From contig CAWAJB010000025.1 of NCBI GenBank assembly GCA_963782185.1, positions 62,001-126,000 on the forward strand: DNA of 64,000 nt, read 5' to 3'. The notes under the pieces were generated by a model, which was not told the DNA's origin, did not search any database, and saw only the letters and a program-made list of their open reading frames with translations. Origin of the DNA: RYN-230 sp963782185 (GTDB taxonomy: Bacteria; Actinomycetota; Actinomycetes; Streptosporangiales; Streptosporangiaceae). Numbering within the stretch: the first letter of the stretch is position 1; every line of letters begins with the position of its first letter. The position numbers and the translations under genes were made by a program. Positions 15,625 to 25,996 of the stretch are shown here, piece after piece.

Positions 15625-16252
15625 TCCCGGCGTGCTCAGCCAGCAGCGGAGCCAGCTGGGTCAGCTGAGCGGGGCTGATCGTCGCCCCGCCCAGCGCGCC
15701 CGGGGTGATGACGATGCCCAGCTCCGCGCCGCGGAGGTCCACCTTGTCCAGGGTGACCCGGCTGAAGTCCGTCTCGCGGAGTTCCGACCCGGGAAACTCG
15801 CAGCGCCGCAGGGTGGCCCCGCCGAAATCCACCTCGCGCAGCAGGCAGTCCTCGAACGTCACCTCGGTAAGCGTGGCCGCCCGGAAGTTCACGCCGTGCA
15901 GCTTGCAGCCGCGGAACGTGACCTGCCGCAGCCGCGACCCGTGCGCGATCACCCCGGCGGCCACCGAGCCGATGATGGTGGCATCGATCCAGTTGCTGTC
16001 GCTGAGTTCGGTGGCGGTCAGTCGCACCCCGCGCAGCCATACGTCGTTGAACCGGGCCCGGCGCAGCCGCCCATCGGTGATGCTGACCTGGGTGAAGGCA
16101 CATTCGTTGTACCGGCTGCCCGGGGCCCGGGGCGCGTCGAGGTCCAGCCCGTCAAAGTGGGCGCCCTCGTAGTCCGCGTCGGCGGACAGGCCACCCTGGT
16201 GCAGCGTCAGGGAGCCGGCGTAGGGCAGGTCGCCAAGACGGTCACGGGACAC
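15611..16252 (-). CDS. Pentapeptide-repeat protein
   Basis: This 213-residue protein is built from A(D/N)LXX-type pentapeptides forming a right-handed quadrilateral helix: RLRRARFNDVWLRGVRLTAT, RLRQVTFRGCKLHGVNFRAA, TFEDCLLREVDFGGATLRRC and DFSRVTLDKVDLRGAELGI. Such proteins can mimic DNA and protect gyrase (MfpA/Qnr), and a GyrA-like gene lies 10 kb away, but there is no direct evidence of a link. It has no signal peptide. It is transcribed divergently from the DUF2252 gene 112 bp away. Confidence 0.85.
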   Translation of the reverse strand: MSRDRLGDLPYAGSLTLHQGGLSADADYEGAHFDGLDLDAPRAPGSRYNECAFTQVSITDGRLRRARFNDVWLRGVRLTATELSDSNWIDATIIGSVAAGVIAHGSRLRQVTFRGCKLHGVNFRAATLTEVTFEDCLLREVDFGGATLRRCEFPGSELRETDFSRVTLDKVDLRGAELGIVITPGALGGATISPAQLTQLAPLLAEHAGITVA

Positions 16253-16344
16253 CGGACCACCCTACGGACGGGGAGCCCGGAGGGCACCACGTACCCTGAG
16301 CGTAGTCAGGACGGGCAGGGGCATCGCTCCCGCAGAAGCCGTCC

Positions 16345-16354
16345 GGGGGGGGGG
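16345..16354 (+). repeat. Ten-G homopolymer tract at the DUF2252 ribosome-binding site
   Basis: Ten consecutive Gs end 10 nt before the ATG of the DUF2252 gene, in the position of the Shine-Dalgarno sequence. This is the longest homopolymer I noticed in the window. Length change here would alter spacing of the ribosome-binding site rather than the reading frame. Confidence 0.9.
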
Positions 16355-16364
16355 TAGCAGACGC

Positions 16365-17782
16365 ATGGGCAAGATGTCGCCGGGGGTACTGTCCGAGGCA
16401 CACGAGATCCTCACGCCGGAAGAATGGCGGCAACTGGGCCGGGAGCGGCGCAAGCTGGTGCCGAGGTCCAGCCATGCGGAGTGGTCGCCGCCGCCGGGCC
16501 GGCCGGATCCCGTCGCGATCCTGGAGGAGCAGGCCAAGAGCCGCGTGCCTGACCTGGTGCCGATCCGGCACGGCCGGATGGCCGCCTCCCCGTTCGCCTA
16601 CTTCCGCGGGGCGGCCGCGCCGATGGCCTGGGATCTGGCTCATCTGCCCGCTACGGACATCCGGGTGCAGTGCTGCGGGGACGCGCATCTGGTGAACTTC
16701 GGCATGTTCGCGGCCCCGGACCGGCGGCTGGTCTTCGACGTGAACGACTTCGACGAGACACTGCCCGCGTCGTTCGACCGGGACGTGAAGCGGCTGGCCG
16801 CCAGCGTGGCGGTCGCCGCCCGGGAGAACGGGTTCGGCATCCGGTCCGTCCGGACCGGGGTCCGCCGGTGCGCGCACATGTACCGCACCGAGATGGAGAA
16901 CTTCGCCCAGATGCGGTTCCTGGACGTGTGGCACTCCCGGATCGACGTGGAGCAGGTCTCCCAGCTCTTCGATGCTGTCCAGTCCCCCAGGGCGATCCGG
17001 CGCCGCCACGAGGACATCCACCGGGCCTACCGGCACACCAGCGTCCAGGCCCTGGAGAAGCTCTGCCACCTGGTGGATGGCCAGTACCGGATCAAGCCCG
17101 TCCCGCCGGTCGTGGTCCGGTTCGGGATCGAGCAGGCCCCCAGATTGTCGACGAGCTCCGCAGCGCGATCCAGCAGTACCGGGACACGCTGCAGGCCGAC
17201 CGCCGCGAGGTGCTGTGCCGGTACTACTTCGGCGATTTCGCCCGCAAGGTCGTCGGCGTCGGCTCGGTGGGCACCGAGGCCTTCGTATTCCTGCTCCTCG
17301 GGGACTGCCTGGACGAGCTGCTGTTCTTGCAGCTCAAGGAGGCTCAGGAGTCGGTCCTGGCCCCCTTCGCCGGGGCCAGCGAGTACGTGCACCAGGGAGA
17401 GCGGGTGGTCAGGGGTGAGCGGATGATGCAGGCCGCCGCGGACCCGTTCCTGGGCTGGACCAGCGGGCTCCGGGTGGATGGCGCCGAGCCCAAGGAGTAC
17501 TACGTCCGGCAGCTGCGCGACATGAAGGGCGCGATGAACGTGCCGGTCATGGACCCGCCGCAGCTCACCTACTACGCGGGCCTGTGCGGCTGGGCGCTGG
17601 CCCGGGCGCACGCCCGGACCGGCCGGGCCCCGATGATCTCCGGCTACCTGGGCGCCAGCGACCGCTTCGACCGGGCCATCGAGGAATTCGGAGTGGCCTA
17701 CTCGGAGCAGAACGAGCTGGACTACCAGCGGCTGCTGAACGCGATCGAGGCGCGGCGGCTGCCCGCGATCGAGGGACTCTGA
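16365..17782 (+). pseudogene. DUF2252 family protein interrupted by a one-base deletion
   Basis: Frame 1 from ATG 16365 gives ~255 residues of DUF2252: SRVPDLVPIRHGRMAASPFA, FAYFRGAAAPMAWDLAHLPA, VQCCGDAHLVNFGMFAAPDR and VFDVNDFDETLPASFDRDVK, which is the kinase-like/aminoglycoside-phosphotransferase-like core. At the five-C run 17137-17141 the good sequence moves to another frame (QIVDELRSAIQQYRDTLQAD), continuing to LSGYLGASDR-type sequence and the stop at 17782. One extra C restores a ~471-residue protein of normal length. The function of the family is unknown. A real loss of function or an assembly error in a C run are both possible. Confidence 0.8.
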
Positions 17783-17801
17783 GCGGTCCCGGCCGGCCCG
17801 C

Positions 17802-19736
17802 TTAGTCCCGGTCACCCGAAACCCGGCCTTCCCAGATCGCGCGGACCGCTCCGATCGTGTCGGCTTCGCCCGCCTGCTTGTCCGGACGATAACGGAGCAC
17901 CCGGGCGAAGCGCAGCGCTAGGCCGCCTGGATAGCGGGGGCTGGCCTGCACGCCGTCGAAGGCGATCTCCACCACCATCTCCGGGCGGAGCCGCAGCACG
18001 CCCCGGGCGTCGCTGAGGTCACCCGGCGGGCGCTGGCCGGGCGATTCGGCGATGGCCAGGAACCGCTCCGTCTGCCAGCGGAGCATCTCGTCGGTCAGCC
18101 CCTTGAACGTCTTCCCGAGCATGACGAAACCGCCGGCCGGATCCCGGGCCCCCAGGTGCAGGTTCGACAGCCAGCCCCGGCGGCGGCCGTGACCCCACTC
18201 GGCGGCCAGCACCACGAGGTCCAGCGTGTGCCGCGGCTTGACTTTGATCCACTCGCTTCCCCGCCGTCCGGCCGCGTACGGGCCGTCCAGCGATTTCACC
18301 ACCACTCCCTCGTGCCCGCGGGCCACCGCGTCCGCGAAGAACGCCTCGGCCTCCGCCACGTCGCCGGTCACCACGCGCGGCACGCGGAGGTCCGCCGGGA
18401 GGACCTCGGCCATCAGCGCGTGCCGGATGGTGGCGGGTTCGTCGACGAGGTCCCTCCCGTCCAGGTGCAGCAGGTCGAAGAAGAAGGGGGTCAGCGGGAC
18501 GTCCGGGCCCTCCTGGCCCGGCGCGGCCTGCGTGCCGGCCCGGCTCGCGGTGACCTGGAACGGGCGGGCCCGGCCCTCCGGGTCCAGCGCGATCGCCTCA
18601 CCGTCCAGGACCAGGGTCCCGGCGGGGGAGGCAAGCACAGCCCGGGTGATCTCGGGTAGCCGGGCGGTGATGTCGTCCAGGGTCCGGGTGAACACCCGCA
18701 CCGCGGGGCCCTGCCGGTGCACCTGGATCCGGATGCCATCGATCTTCCATTCGGCCGCGGCCGGGGATACCCGGTCGAAGGCCGCCGCCACGGTCGGCGC
18801 GGAGGCGGCGAGCATCGGCCGCAGCGGCCGGCCCACCCGCAGGCGGAAGGCCTGGAGCGCCGCGAGGGCGGCCGCCCTGGCCGCGCTGTCGCCGGACTCC
18901 TGCCCCGAGGGCTGGCCTGCCGCAGGGTGGTCCGCCGCAGACTGGCCCGCCGCGGGGTGGCCCGCCGCGGGGTGGCCCGCCGCGGTCTCGTCCGTCACAG
19001 GGTGACCGCCGGGCGCGGCACCGCCCGCCGCACCCTGATCCTGACGGGCGGCGCTGGCGGCGGACAGGGCGGCCTTCGCCACCGCCGGCAGGGAGCCGCC
19101 CAGCATGAGCGCCCGGCGCACCTCGGCCGCGTCCACCCCGGCAGCCCGCGCGACGGCTTCGGTCATCACGCCTTCCAGGGCACCCTGATGCAGTTCGCCA
19201 GCGAGCAACCGGGTCAGGAAGGACTGCTCGGCCGGGGTGGCCTGGGCGAACAGGGTCCCGAGCAGCCTCCGCCGCCCGGCCTGTGACCCGGCCCCCGTGG
19301 TCGCCCCGATCGCCGTGAACACTGAGTCGGTCTCGGCCACAGTCAGCGGCCGGGGGCCCGGATCCGCTCCGGGGCCGCCGCCGTCCGGTGCATCGCCCGC
19401 CGGCTCGCGGTCAGCCGGCTCGCGGTCAGCCGCGCCGCGGTCGGCCGGCTCGGTGGCGCTCATCCCGGTCGCTGACGAGTCGCTGGCTGACGGGTCGCTG
19501 GCGGCCGGGCGGAGCAGCCCGCCTAGGGCCGCGTACCCCACCCCGATCTGCCGCTGGCGCAACTCGCCAGACAGAAACGCCACCGCCACCGGAATCTCCC
19601 CCGGAGCTGCCCGGCGCAGCAGGCCCGCGATCTCGTCAATCTTGACCCGGCGGCCGGACGCCAGCGACACCGCCTCTGACGTGCGCACCAAATCGCTCAG
19701 TAGCACACCATGCATTCTGCCCGACGACTCTGACAT
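17802..19736 (-). CDS. ligB: ATP-dependent DNA ligase (LigB type) with low-complexity inserts
   Basis: This 644-residue enzyme seals DNA nicks using ATP. The N-terminal helical DNA-binding domain is at ~1-290. The adenylation domain has the nucleotidyl-lysine motif AEWKIDGIRIQVHR (KxDGxR), the late EGVVVKSLDGPYAAGRRGSE (motif IV) and SEWIKVKPR (motif V). The OB domain ends EMVVEIAFDGVQASPRYPGG with LRFARVLRYRPDK. Actinomycete LigB is usually ~510 residues; the excess comes from two acidic or Ala/Gly/His-rich inserts (about 75-135 and 225-275, the latter with AAGHPAAGHPAAGQSAA repeats). A second ATG lies 7 codons inside. This is a repair ligase beside the housekeeping NAD-dependent enzyme. Confidence 0.93.
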   Translation of the reverse strand: MSESSGRMHGVLLSDLVRTSEAVSLASGRRVKIDEIAGLLRRAAPGEIPVAVAFLSGELRQRQIGVGYAALGGLLRPAASDPSASDSSATGMSATEPADRGAADREPADREPAGDAPDGGGPGADPGPRPLTVAETDSVFTAIGATTGAGSQAGRRRLLGTLFAQATPAEQSFLTRLLAGELHQGALEGVMTEAVARAAGVDAAEVRRALMLGGSLPAVAKAALSAASAARQDQGAAGGAAPGGHPVTDETAAGHPAAGHPAAGQSAADHPAAGQPSGQESGDSAARAAALAALQAFRLRVGRPLRPMLAASAPTVAAAFDRVSPAAAEWKIDGIRIQVHRQGPAVRVFTRTLDDITARLPEITRAVLASPAGTLVLDGEAIALDPEGRARPFQVTASRAGTQAAPGQEGPDVPLTPFFFDLLHLDGRDLVDEPATIRHALMAEVLPADLRVPRVVTGDVAEAEAFFADAVARGHEGVVVKSLDGPYAAGRRGSEWIKVKPRHTLDLVVLAAEWGHGRRRGWLSNLHLGARDPAGGFVMLGKTFKGLTDEMLRWQTERFLAIAESPGQRPPGDLSDARGVLRLRPEMVVEIAFDGVQASPRYPGGLALRFARVLRYRPDKQAGEADTIGAVRAIWEGRVSGDRD

Positions 19737-19850
19737 CCCCCGCTCAGGGAAACCCTCCGCCGATGAGCGGGCACTGCCCCCGGATTTGTTATGGAATGCG
19801 GCTTGACCGGCATTGCTACCAAGCGGTAACTTCCATCAAATCGCTCCGCT

Positions 19851-20555
19851 GTGGCATATCTCACCCGCTGCAGTTCGCGACCCGACAACGGTGCCGGTAC
19901 GGACGGTGCGGGCTCCGCCGGGCCAGGCCCGGTGGAGCCCCGACCCCACGAATCCCAGCCTGGCGAGCCCCCGGATCCCGGCATCAGCACGCCGCAGGTG
20001 CGGGCCCAGGCGGTCACCGCCTGGCAGGCATTCCGGGCCTGGCGCCGCAGCCGCCCGTTCTGGGGCGGACTGCTGCTGGTGCTGGCCGGCCTGGAACTGC
20101 TGGCGATCCCGCTGCTGAGCGTGCTGGCCCACGGATCGGTCAAGGTCGTCATCTACATCGGCATCGGCGGCGTGTTCGGCGTGCTCATCGGCGGCCTGCT
20201 GGTGGCCTGCGGCCTGCTGATCTGGTTTCACCCGGTGCAGCGGATCTTCTACGCGATCGCCCGCGTCCTGCTGGCGGTTGCGTCCTTCGTCGCCACCAAC
20301 CTGGGCGGCTTCTTCCTGGGCATGCTGCTCGGTGTGACGGGCGCCTCGCTCAGCTTCGGCTGGACCCCGGGGCCTGGTCGGCTGGCCGGCCAGCATCGTC
20401 CGCGGCCACGGCGGCCGGGGCCCCCGTCTGAAGGCCTGGGCCTCGTGCTGGACACCGGACCCGTCCCGGAAAGTACCGCCGGGCGAGCCGGTCGGGTGTC
20501 GCAGGAGGGAGCTGACGCGTCGGGGGCGGACCACGAGGCGAGGTGGATACCGTGA
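19851..20555 (+). CDS. DUF6114 membrane protein
   Basis: This 234-residue protein starts at GTG. A disordered Gly/Pro-rich N-terminus (1-55) precedes four membrane segments: FWGGLLLVLAGLELLAIPLL, VKVVIYIGIGGVFGVLIGGL, LLVACGLLIWF with FYAIARVLLAVASFVATNLG, and GGFFLGMLLGVTGASLSFGW. This layout and the closing FGWTPG are characteristic of the actinobacterial DUF6114 family. Its stop overlaps the GTG of the next gene (GTGA), so the two are translationally coupled; a membrane protein followed by a secreted partner is a recurrent pairing in this phylum. The function is unknown. Confidence 0.82.
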   Translation: MAYLTRCSSRPDNGAGTDGAGSAGPGPVEPRPHESQPGEPPDPGISTPQVRAQAVTAWQAFRAWRRSRPFWGGLLLVLAGLELLAIPLLSVLAHGSVKVVIYIGIGGVFGVLIGGLLVACGLLIWFHPVQRIFYAIARVLLAVASFVATNLGGFFLGMLLGVTGASLSFGWTPGPGRLAGQHRPRPRRPGPPSEGLGLVLDTGPVPESTAGRAGRVSQEGADASGADHEARWIP

Positions 20556-21313
20556 GCCGCAGGCTAGCCCTCGCGGTCATGCTGCTCGTCCTGGCCGGCC
20601 TGATGCTGCCGGGCCAGGCGGCCAGCGCCGCGCAGCCGGCGGCCGCCAGCCAGCCCGGCTGCGTCATCCCGGTGCCGATCCTGTGCCCGTCGCCCAGTCC
20701 CAGTCCCTCGGCCAGCAGCAGCCCGTCGCCCAGCCCGTCCCCGGACCCCACGGGTTCCGCCAGCCCGGAGCCGTCGGCCAGCGCGTCGCCCACCGGCAGT
20801 CCCACGGCGGATCCGTCCCCAAGCCCGAGCGCGTCCCCCAAGGACCGGAAGGCATCCTCGGTCATGGCCGCGGCGGCTGGGGGCCTGCAGGTCAGCGGAG
20901 CCCAGTTCACCCTGGTCACCGGCTCGGCGCTGCTGCTTGGCGCGTCCTACAAGGGAGTGGCGCAGATCCCCACGGCCGGCGGGCCGGCCGTGCCCATGAT
21001 GGAATTCACCATGAACTCGCTGACCCTCGACGGCGCGCCCACGCTAACGGTCACCCAGGGCGGGGTCTCATCGGTCACGAGCGGCACATCCATGCAGTTC
21101 ACCGGGAACGTGGTGCTGTACGCAACCCAGCTGTCCGGCTCCCTGCTGGGTGTCCCCGTGACGATCACCCCCAGCAGCCCGCTGGCCGCCATCCTCAAGC
21201 TGCTCAACTCGGTGACCCCGCTGGTCCCGCTCAAGCTCACCAGCGTGACCACCAGCCAGCCCTACATCTCCTCGAACTCGCTGCAGATTCCCGGGCTCCA
21301 GGTCGCTTCCTAG
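20552..21313 (+). CDS. Secreted protein coupled to DUF6114
   Basis: I chose GTG 20552, which overlaps the DUF6114 stop as GTGA and follows GAGGTGG. The 253-residue protein has a signal peptide (LALAVMLLVLAGLMLPGQAA) cut near ASA, then a Ser/Pro stalk (about 45-95, SPSPSPSASSSPSPSPSPD) and a C-terminal beta-rich domain (GGLQVSGAQFTLVTGSALLL ... MEFTMNSLTLDGAPTLTV ... MQFTGNVVLYATQLSGSLLG). The stalk suggests it spans the cell wall. No enzyme motif is seen. It probably works with the DUF6114 protein on the cell surface. Confidence 0.8.
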   Translation: MSRRLALAVMLLVLAGLMLPGQAASAAQPAAASQPGCVIPVPILCPSPSPSPSASSSPSPSPSPDPTGSASPEPSASASPTGSPTADPSPSPSASPKDRKASSVMAAAAGGLQVSGAQFTLVTGSALLLGASYKGVAQIPTAGGPAVPMMEFTMNSLTLDGAPTLTVTQGGVSSVTSGTSMQFTGNVVLYATQLSGSLLGVPVTITPSSPLAAILKLLNSVTPLVPLKLTSVTTSQPYISSNSLQIPGLQVAS

Positions 21314-21425
21314 ATGCCGGTCACCCGCCGGACCCGGGCGGCACACGCAGAACGGGCCGCGGCGGATGCGAAGGCAGCGGGCGGCCAGCCTCGCTGGTCA
21401 CCCGCTGCCCGTAGGCAGACTCCGG

Positions 21426-21950
21426 TCAGGGCGTCCTGACCTGCCCGTTCACGTCCGCATGAGCATCATTCATCTCCTGGCGGTCCGCCGGGGTAGTCGG
21501 CGGCATGGGCGGAGTCACCGGACCCTGGTCCTCCGTAGCCATGGTGCTCGGCTTGCTGCGCAGTATCTGGGCGGCGGCGGCGCAGCCCGCACCCAGCACC
21601 ACGACCCCAGCCACGATGAACGGCCAGCGACGGCGCCGCTGAGCCTTCGGCGGCTCCAGCCGCCGGGCGGCGGTCACCATGGCGGCCGACACCCGCGGTG
21701 CGAGCCGCTCCTGCACGGCCACGCCGGTGGCCTCGACCCGCGGAGCCGCCCAGGCCCGGGCCACGAGCAGATTGCGGGCTGCCGCCTCCTGGGCACTCCT
21801 CGCCAGCGGCGCCATCTGGGTCGTGGCCTGGCGGGCGCGCTCCTGGGCGCGCACAGCCCCGGCTTTGGCCTGGTAAGCGCGGCTCTGGATGAGCGCCTTC
21901 CCGGCCTTCGCCTCGGGCTTTGCGTCCTGACTACTTCTTGAAAACACCAT
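21426..21950 (-). CDS. Ala/Arg-rich membrane-anchored protein, DUF5324-like
   Basis: I chose ATG 21950 because GGAGG lies immediately upstream; the GTG one codon later has better spacing. The 174-residue protein is a long amphipathic Ala/Gln/Arg helix (AYQAKAGAVRAQERARQATT ... ARNLLVARAWAAPRVEATGV) followed by one membrane span (WPFIVAGVVVLGAGCAAAAQ) and a short tail. Composition and location next to cyclophilin, rhomboid and crgA resemble the DUF5324 gene of Streptomyces; the match is by recollection of layout rather than alignment. It is divergent from cyclophilin. Confidence 0.6.
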   Translation of the reverse strand: MVFSRSSQDAKPEAKAGKALIQSRAYQAKAGAVRAQERARQATTQMAPLARSAQEAAARNLLVARAWAAPRVEATGVAVQERLAPRVSAAMVTAARRLEPPKAQRRRRWPFIVAGVVVLGAGCAAAAQILRSKPSTMATEDQGPVTPPMPPTTPADRQEMNDAHADVNGQVRTP

Positions 21951-22214
21951 TGACCTCCAAAACTCCCCGGACAGCTCCCCCGCCCAGTCACTTCCCTGGG
22001 CGGGAGCGCTCAACCCTGCCTTCCCTCTGTGCCCGGCCTAAACCGGGCTGAAGCAGCATCTGCACGAGTTATCCGGGCCGCCAGCCTGATTCGCAGCGTT
22101 GCCGGGAGCGCCGTAAGGTCAGGAGTGGATGACCCGGAGGCAAAAGCTGTCCGGCAGGAAGCGTCCGGGCGGGAAACGGCTAATGACCGGGCGTGCCATG
22201 CAAGGATTCCACTT

Positions 22215-22754
22215 ATGACAAACTCGCTGACCGCGACTCTGCGGACGAATCAGGGAACGATTGTGGTCCGGCTTTTCCCTGATCAGGCCCCGAAGACGGT
22301 GCGCAACTTCGTCGAGCTCGCCGAGGGATCCCGGGACTGGACCGACCCGGAGACCAGGAAGCCCAGCCGGGCCAGTCTGTACAACGGGACGATCTTCCAC
22401 CGGGTGATCCCGGACTTCATGATCCAGGGCGGGGACCCCCTCGGCACCGGGACCGGTGGCCCCGGGTACCAGTTCGGGGACGAGTTCCACCCCGACCTCT
22501 CGTTCAACCGCCCGTACCTGCTGGCCATGGCCAACGCGGGCCCCGGCACGAACGGCTCCCAGTTCTTCATCACCACCGTGCCGACCCCGTGGCTGACCGG
22601 CAAGCACACCATCTTCGGCGAGGTCATCGAGGGCAGCGACGTGGTGGACGCCATCAGCCATGCGGAGCGTGACCGCCGGGACCGCCCGGCCAAGGACGTG
22701 GTGCTGGAGTCGGTCGAGATCAGCGGCGCTGACGCACCGGAAACCGCGGGCTAA
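22215..22754 (+). CDS. Cyclophilin-type peptidyl-prolyl cis-trans isomerase
   Basis: I chose ATG 22215 (MTNSLTATLRTNQGTIVVRL), where the cyclophilin fold begins. The 179-residue enzyme catalyses proline isomerisation during folding. The active-site block FHRVIPDFMIQGGDPLGTGT (with the conserved Arg and Phe), the YLLAMANAGPGTNGSQFFIT segment and HTIFGEVIEGSDVVDAI are all present. There is no signal peptide, so it is cytoplasmic. It lies 22 nt upstream of the rhomboid gene, in the conserved actinobacterial neighbourhood near crgA and pknB. Confidence 0.95.
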   Translation: MTNSLTATLRTNQGTIVVRLFPDQAPKTVRNFVELAEGSRDWTDPETRKPSRASLYNGTIFHRVIPDFMIQGGDPLGTGTGGPGYQFGDEFHPDLSFNRPYLLAMANAGPGTNGSQFFITTVPTPWLTGKHTIFGEVIEGSDVVDAISHAERDRRDRPAKDVVLESVEISGADAPETAG

Positions 22755-22776
22755 CCAGGATCAGCAGGGCTGAACA

Positions 22777-23679
22777 GTGGACGAGCTTCCGGCGCCCGGC
22801 CCCGGGGCGCCCGCACCGGTACCTACCTGTTTCCGGCATCCAGACCGGGAGACCTACCTCTCCTGCAGCCGGTGCGGGCGCCCGGCCTGCCCTGACTGCC
22901 TGCGCGCCGCACCGGTCGGCCAGCACTGTGTCGAATGCGTCCGGGAGAGCAACCGCGGCATCCGCCAGCCCACGGCGGTGTTTGGCGGCCGGGTGACCTC
23001 GGGGACGGCGGTCACCTGGGTACTCGTTGGCCTCAATGTCCTGTTTTACCTGGTGGAGTGGGTCTACCCGCGGGTCGTCAACTACTTCGACATGATCGGC
23101 GCGGCCTACGATCCCACTATCCATCAGACCGTGGGCGTGGCCCACGACCAGTGGTACCGGCTGATTACGTCGGCCTTCCTGCACGAGCCGGGGCTGAGCG
23201 GGTTCGGTCCCGCGCACATCATCTTCAACATGTGGGCGCTGATCCTGGTCGGCCCGGCCCTGGAGCGGATGCTGGGACATCTGCGGTTCCTGGCGGTCTA
23301 CCTGCTCAGTGCGCTCGGCGGCTCAGTGCTGTACTTCTTGTACGCCCCGCCGAATCAGTCCGCGCTGGGAGCCTCAGGCGCCATCTTCGGCTTGTTCGGG
23401 GCCTGGTTCGTCCTCTCCAGGCGGCTGCGGCTGGACAGCCGGGCGATCGTGTTCCTGATCGTCCTCAACCTGGGGATCAGCTTCGCGGTCCCGTCCATCG
23501 CCTGGCAGGACCACGTGGGGGGCCTGATCACGGGCGCGGTGCTCACCGCGGCCTACGCCTACGCGCCCCGCAAGCACCGGGCCCTGGTCCAGGGGGCCGC
23601 CACCCTGATCGTGCTCGCCATCCTGATCGCCGCCGTGATCACCCGCGACAGCCAGCTAGCGGCGTCAGGCTTCCGGTAA
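22777..23679 (+). CDS. Rhomboid intramembrane serine protease with N-terminal zinc-finger
   Basis: This 300-residue protein starts at GTG. A B-box-like zinc-binding region (about 17-58: CFRHPDRETYLSCSRCGRPA, CPDCLRAAPVGQHCVEC) precedes a six- or seven-helix rhomboid domain. The catalytic serine is in SALGASGAIFGLFGAW and the partner histidine in SIAWQDHVGGLITGAVL. HIIFNMWALILVGPALERML carries the conserved helix 2 Asn. It cleaves membrane-anchored substrates within the bilayer. It is probably co-transcribed with the cyclophilin gene. Confidence 0.94.
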   Translation: MDELPAPGPGAPAPVPTCFRHPDRETYLSCSRCGRPACPDCLRAAPVGQHCVECVRESNRGIRQPTAVFGGRVTSGTAVTWVLVGLNVLFYLVEWVYPRVVNYFDMIGAAYDPTIHQTVGVAHDQWYRLITSAFLHEPGLSGFGPAHIIFNMWALILVGPALERMLGHLRFLAVYLLSALGGSVLYFLYAPPNQSALGASGAIFGLFGAWFVLSRRLRLDSRAIVFLIVLNLGISFAVPSIAWQDHVGGLITGAVLTAAYAYAPRKHRALVQGAATLIVLAILIAAVITRDSQLAASGFR

Positions 23680-23691
23680 CGCTCCGCTAGC

Positions 23692-23711
23692 CCGGGGGGA
23701 CGACCCCCCGG
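23692..23711. terminator. Hairpin between convergent rhomboid and crgA genes
   Basis: CCGGGGGG (23692-23699) and CCCCCCGG (23704-23711) form a perfect 8-bp stem around the tetraloop ACGA, 13 nt after the rhomboid stop. Its place between convergent genes fits a bidirectional terminator, though no U tract is present. Confidence 0.6.
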
Positions 23712-23772
23712 AAACCCCCCGATTCGCCGGCTCCGGCGGGAACACGCCTCCGGCGCGCCCCGCCTCGCCGGC

Positions 23773-24021
23773 TCAGCGCCACTTCGTGGACAGCACCACG
23801 CCCGCGATGATGAAAGCGAAGCCGACCACCAGGTTCCAGTCGGCCAGGGCGCCGATCGGCAGGGTGCCCTGGGTCACGTAGAACACCGCGATCCAGGCCA
23901 GCCCAATCAGCAGGCAGGCCAGCATGGCTGGTACCAGCCAGCGAGGGCTGACCTTCTTCGACGCCGATCGCTTCGGTGGCGGTGTGTACACCGCCTTGGT
24001 TCTCACGCGGGACTTGGGCAC
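23773..24021 (-). CDS. crgA: Cell division protein CrgA
   Basis: This 82-residue protein has the full CrgA layout: a basic N-terminus (MPKSRVRTKAVYTPPPKRSA), a first membrane span (WLVPAMLACLLIGLAWIAVF), the short external loop YVTQGTLPIGALADWN, and a second span (LVVGFAFIIAGVVLSTKW). CrgA binds FtsZ, FtsI and other divisome proteins and is specific to actinobacteria. It sits 50 nt downstream of pknB; the sortase, DUF881 and pabA genes that separate the two in Streptomyces are absent. Confidence 0.96.
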   Translation of the reverse strand: MPKSRVRTKAVYTPPPKRSASKKVSPRWLVPAMLACLLIGLAWIAVFYVTQGTLPIGALADWNLVVGFAFIIAGVVLSTKWR

Positions 24022-24070
24022 GGTCGTCTCCTGGTCGGTAGCTCTGCCGAGTGTAACGCCGGGACACCAC

Positions 24071-25867
<1,797 letters not shown>

Positions 25868-25996
25868 GTCTCGCACGTCAGTAACCGTCCTGCATCGTTA
25901 TCCGTCCATCGGGTGCGGCGGTGGCCGTGCCTGAGGCCACCACCGCGGGCGGGAGGCCAGTCATCCGCATCGCGGCGTCCGCCGTGATCACTGGGC

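Noticed and set aside
15611..16252. Pentapeptide protein as a gyrase-protecting MfpA/Qnr homologue paired with the GyrA-like gene
   Set aside because: The genes are 10 kb apart, not co-oriented, and the pentapeptide sequence is too generic to assign this role.
23692..23711. Possible att site or transposon end at the G/C-rich dyad
   Set aside because: A simple hairpin between convergent genes explains it; no transposase or integrase gene lies anywhere in the window.
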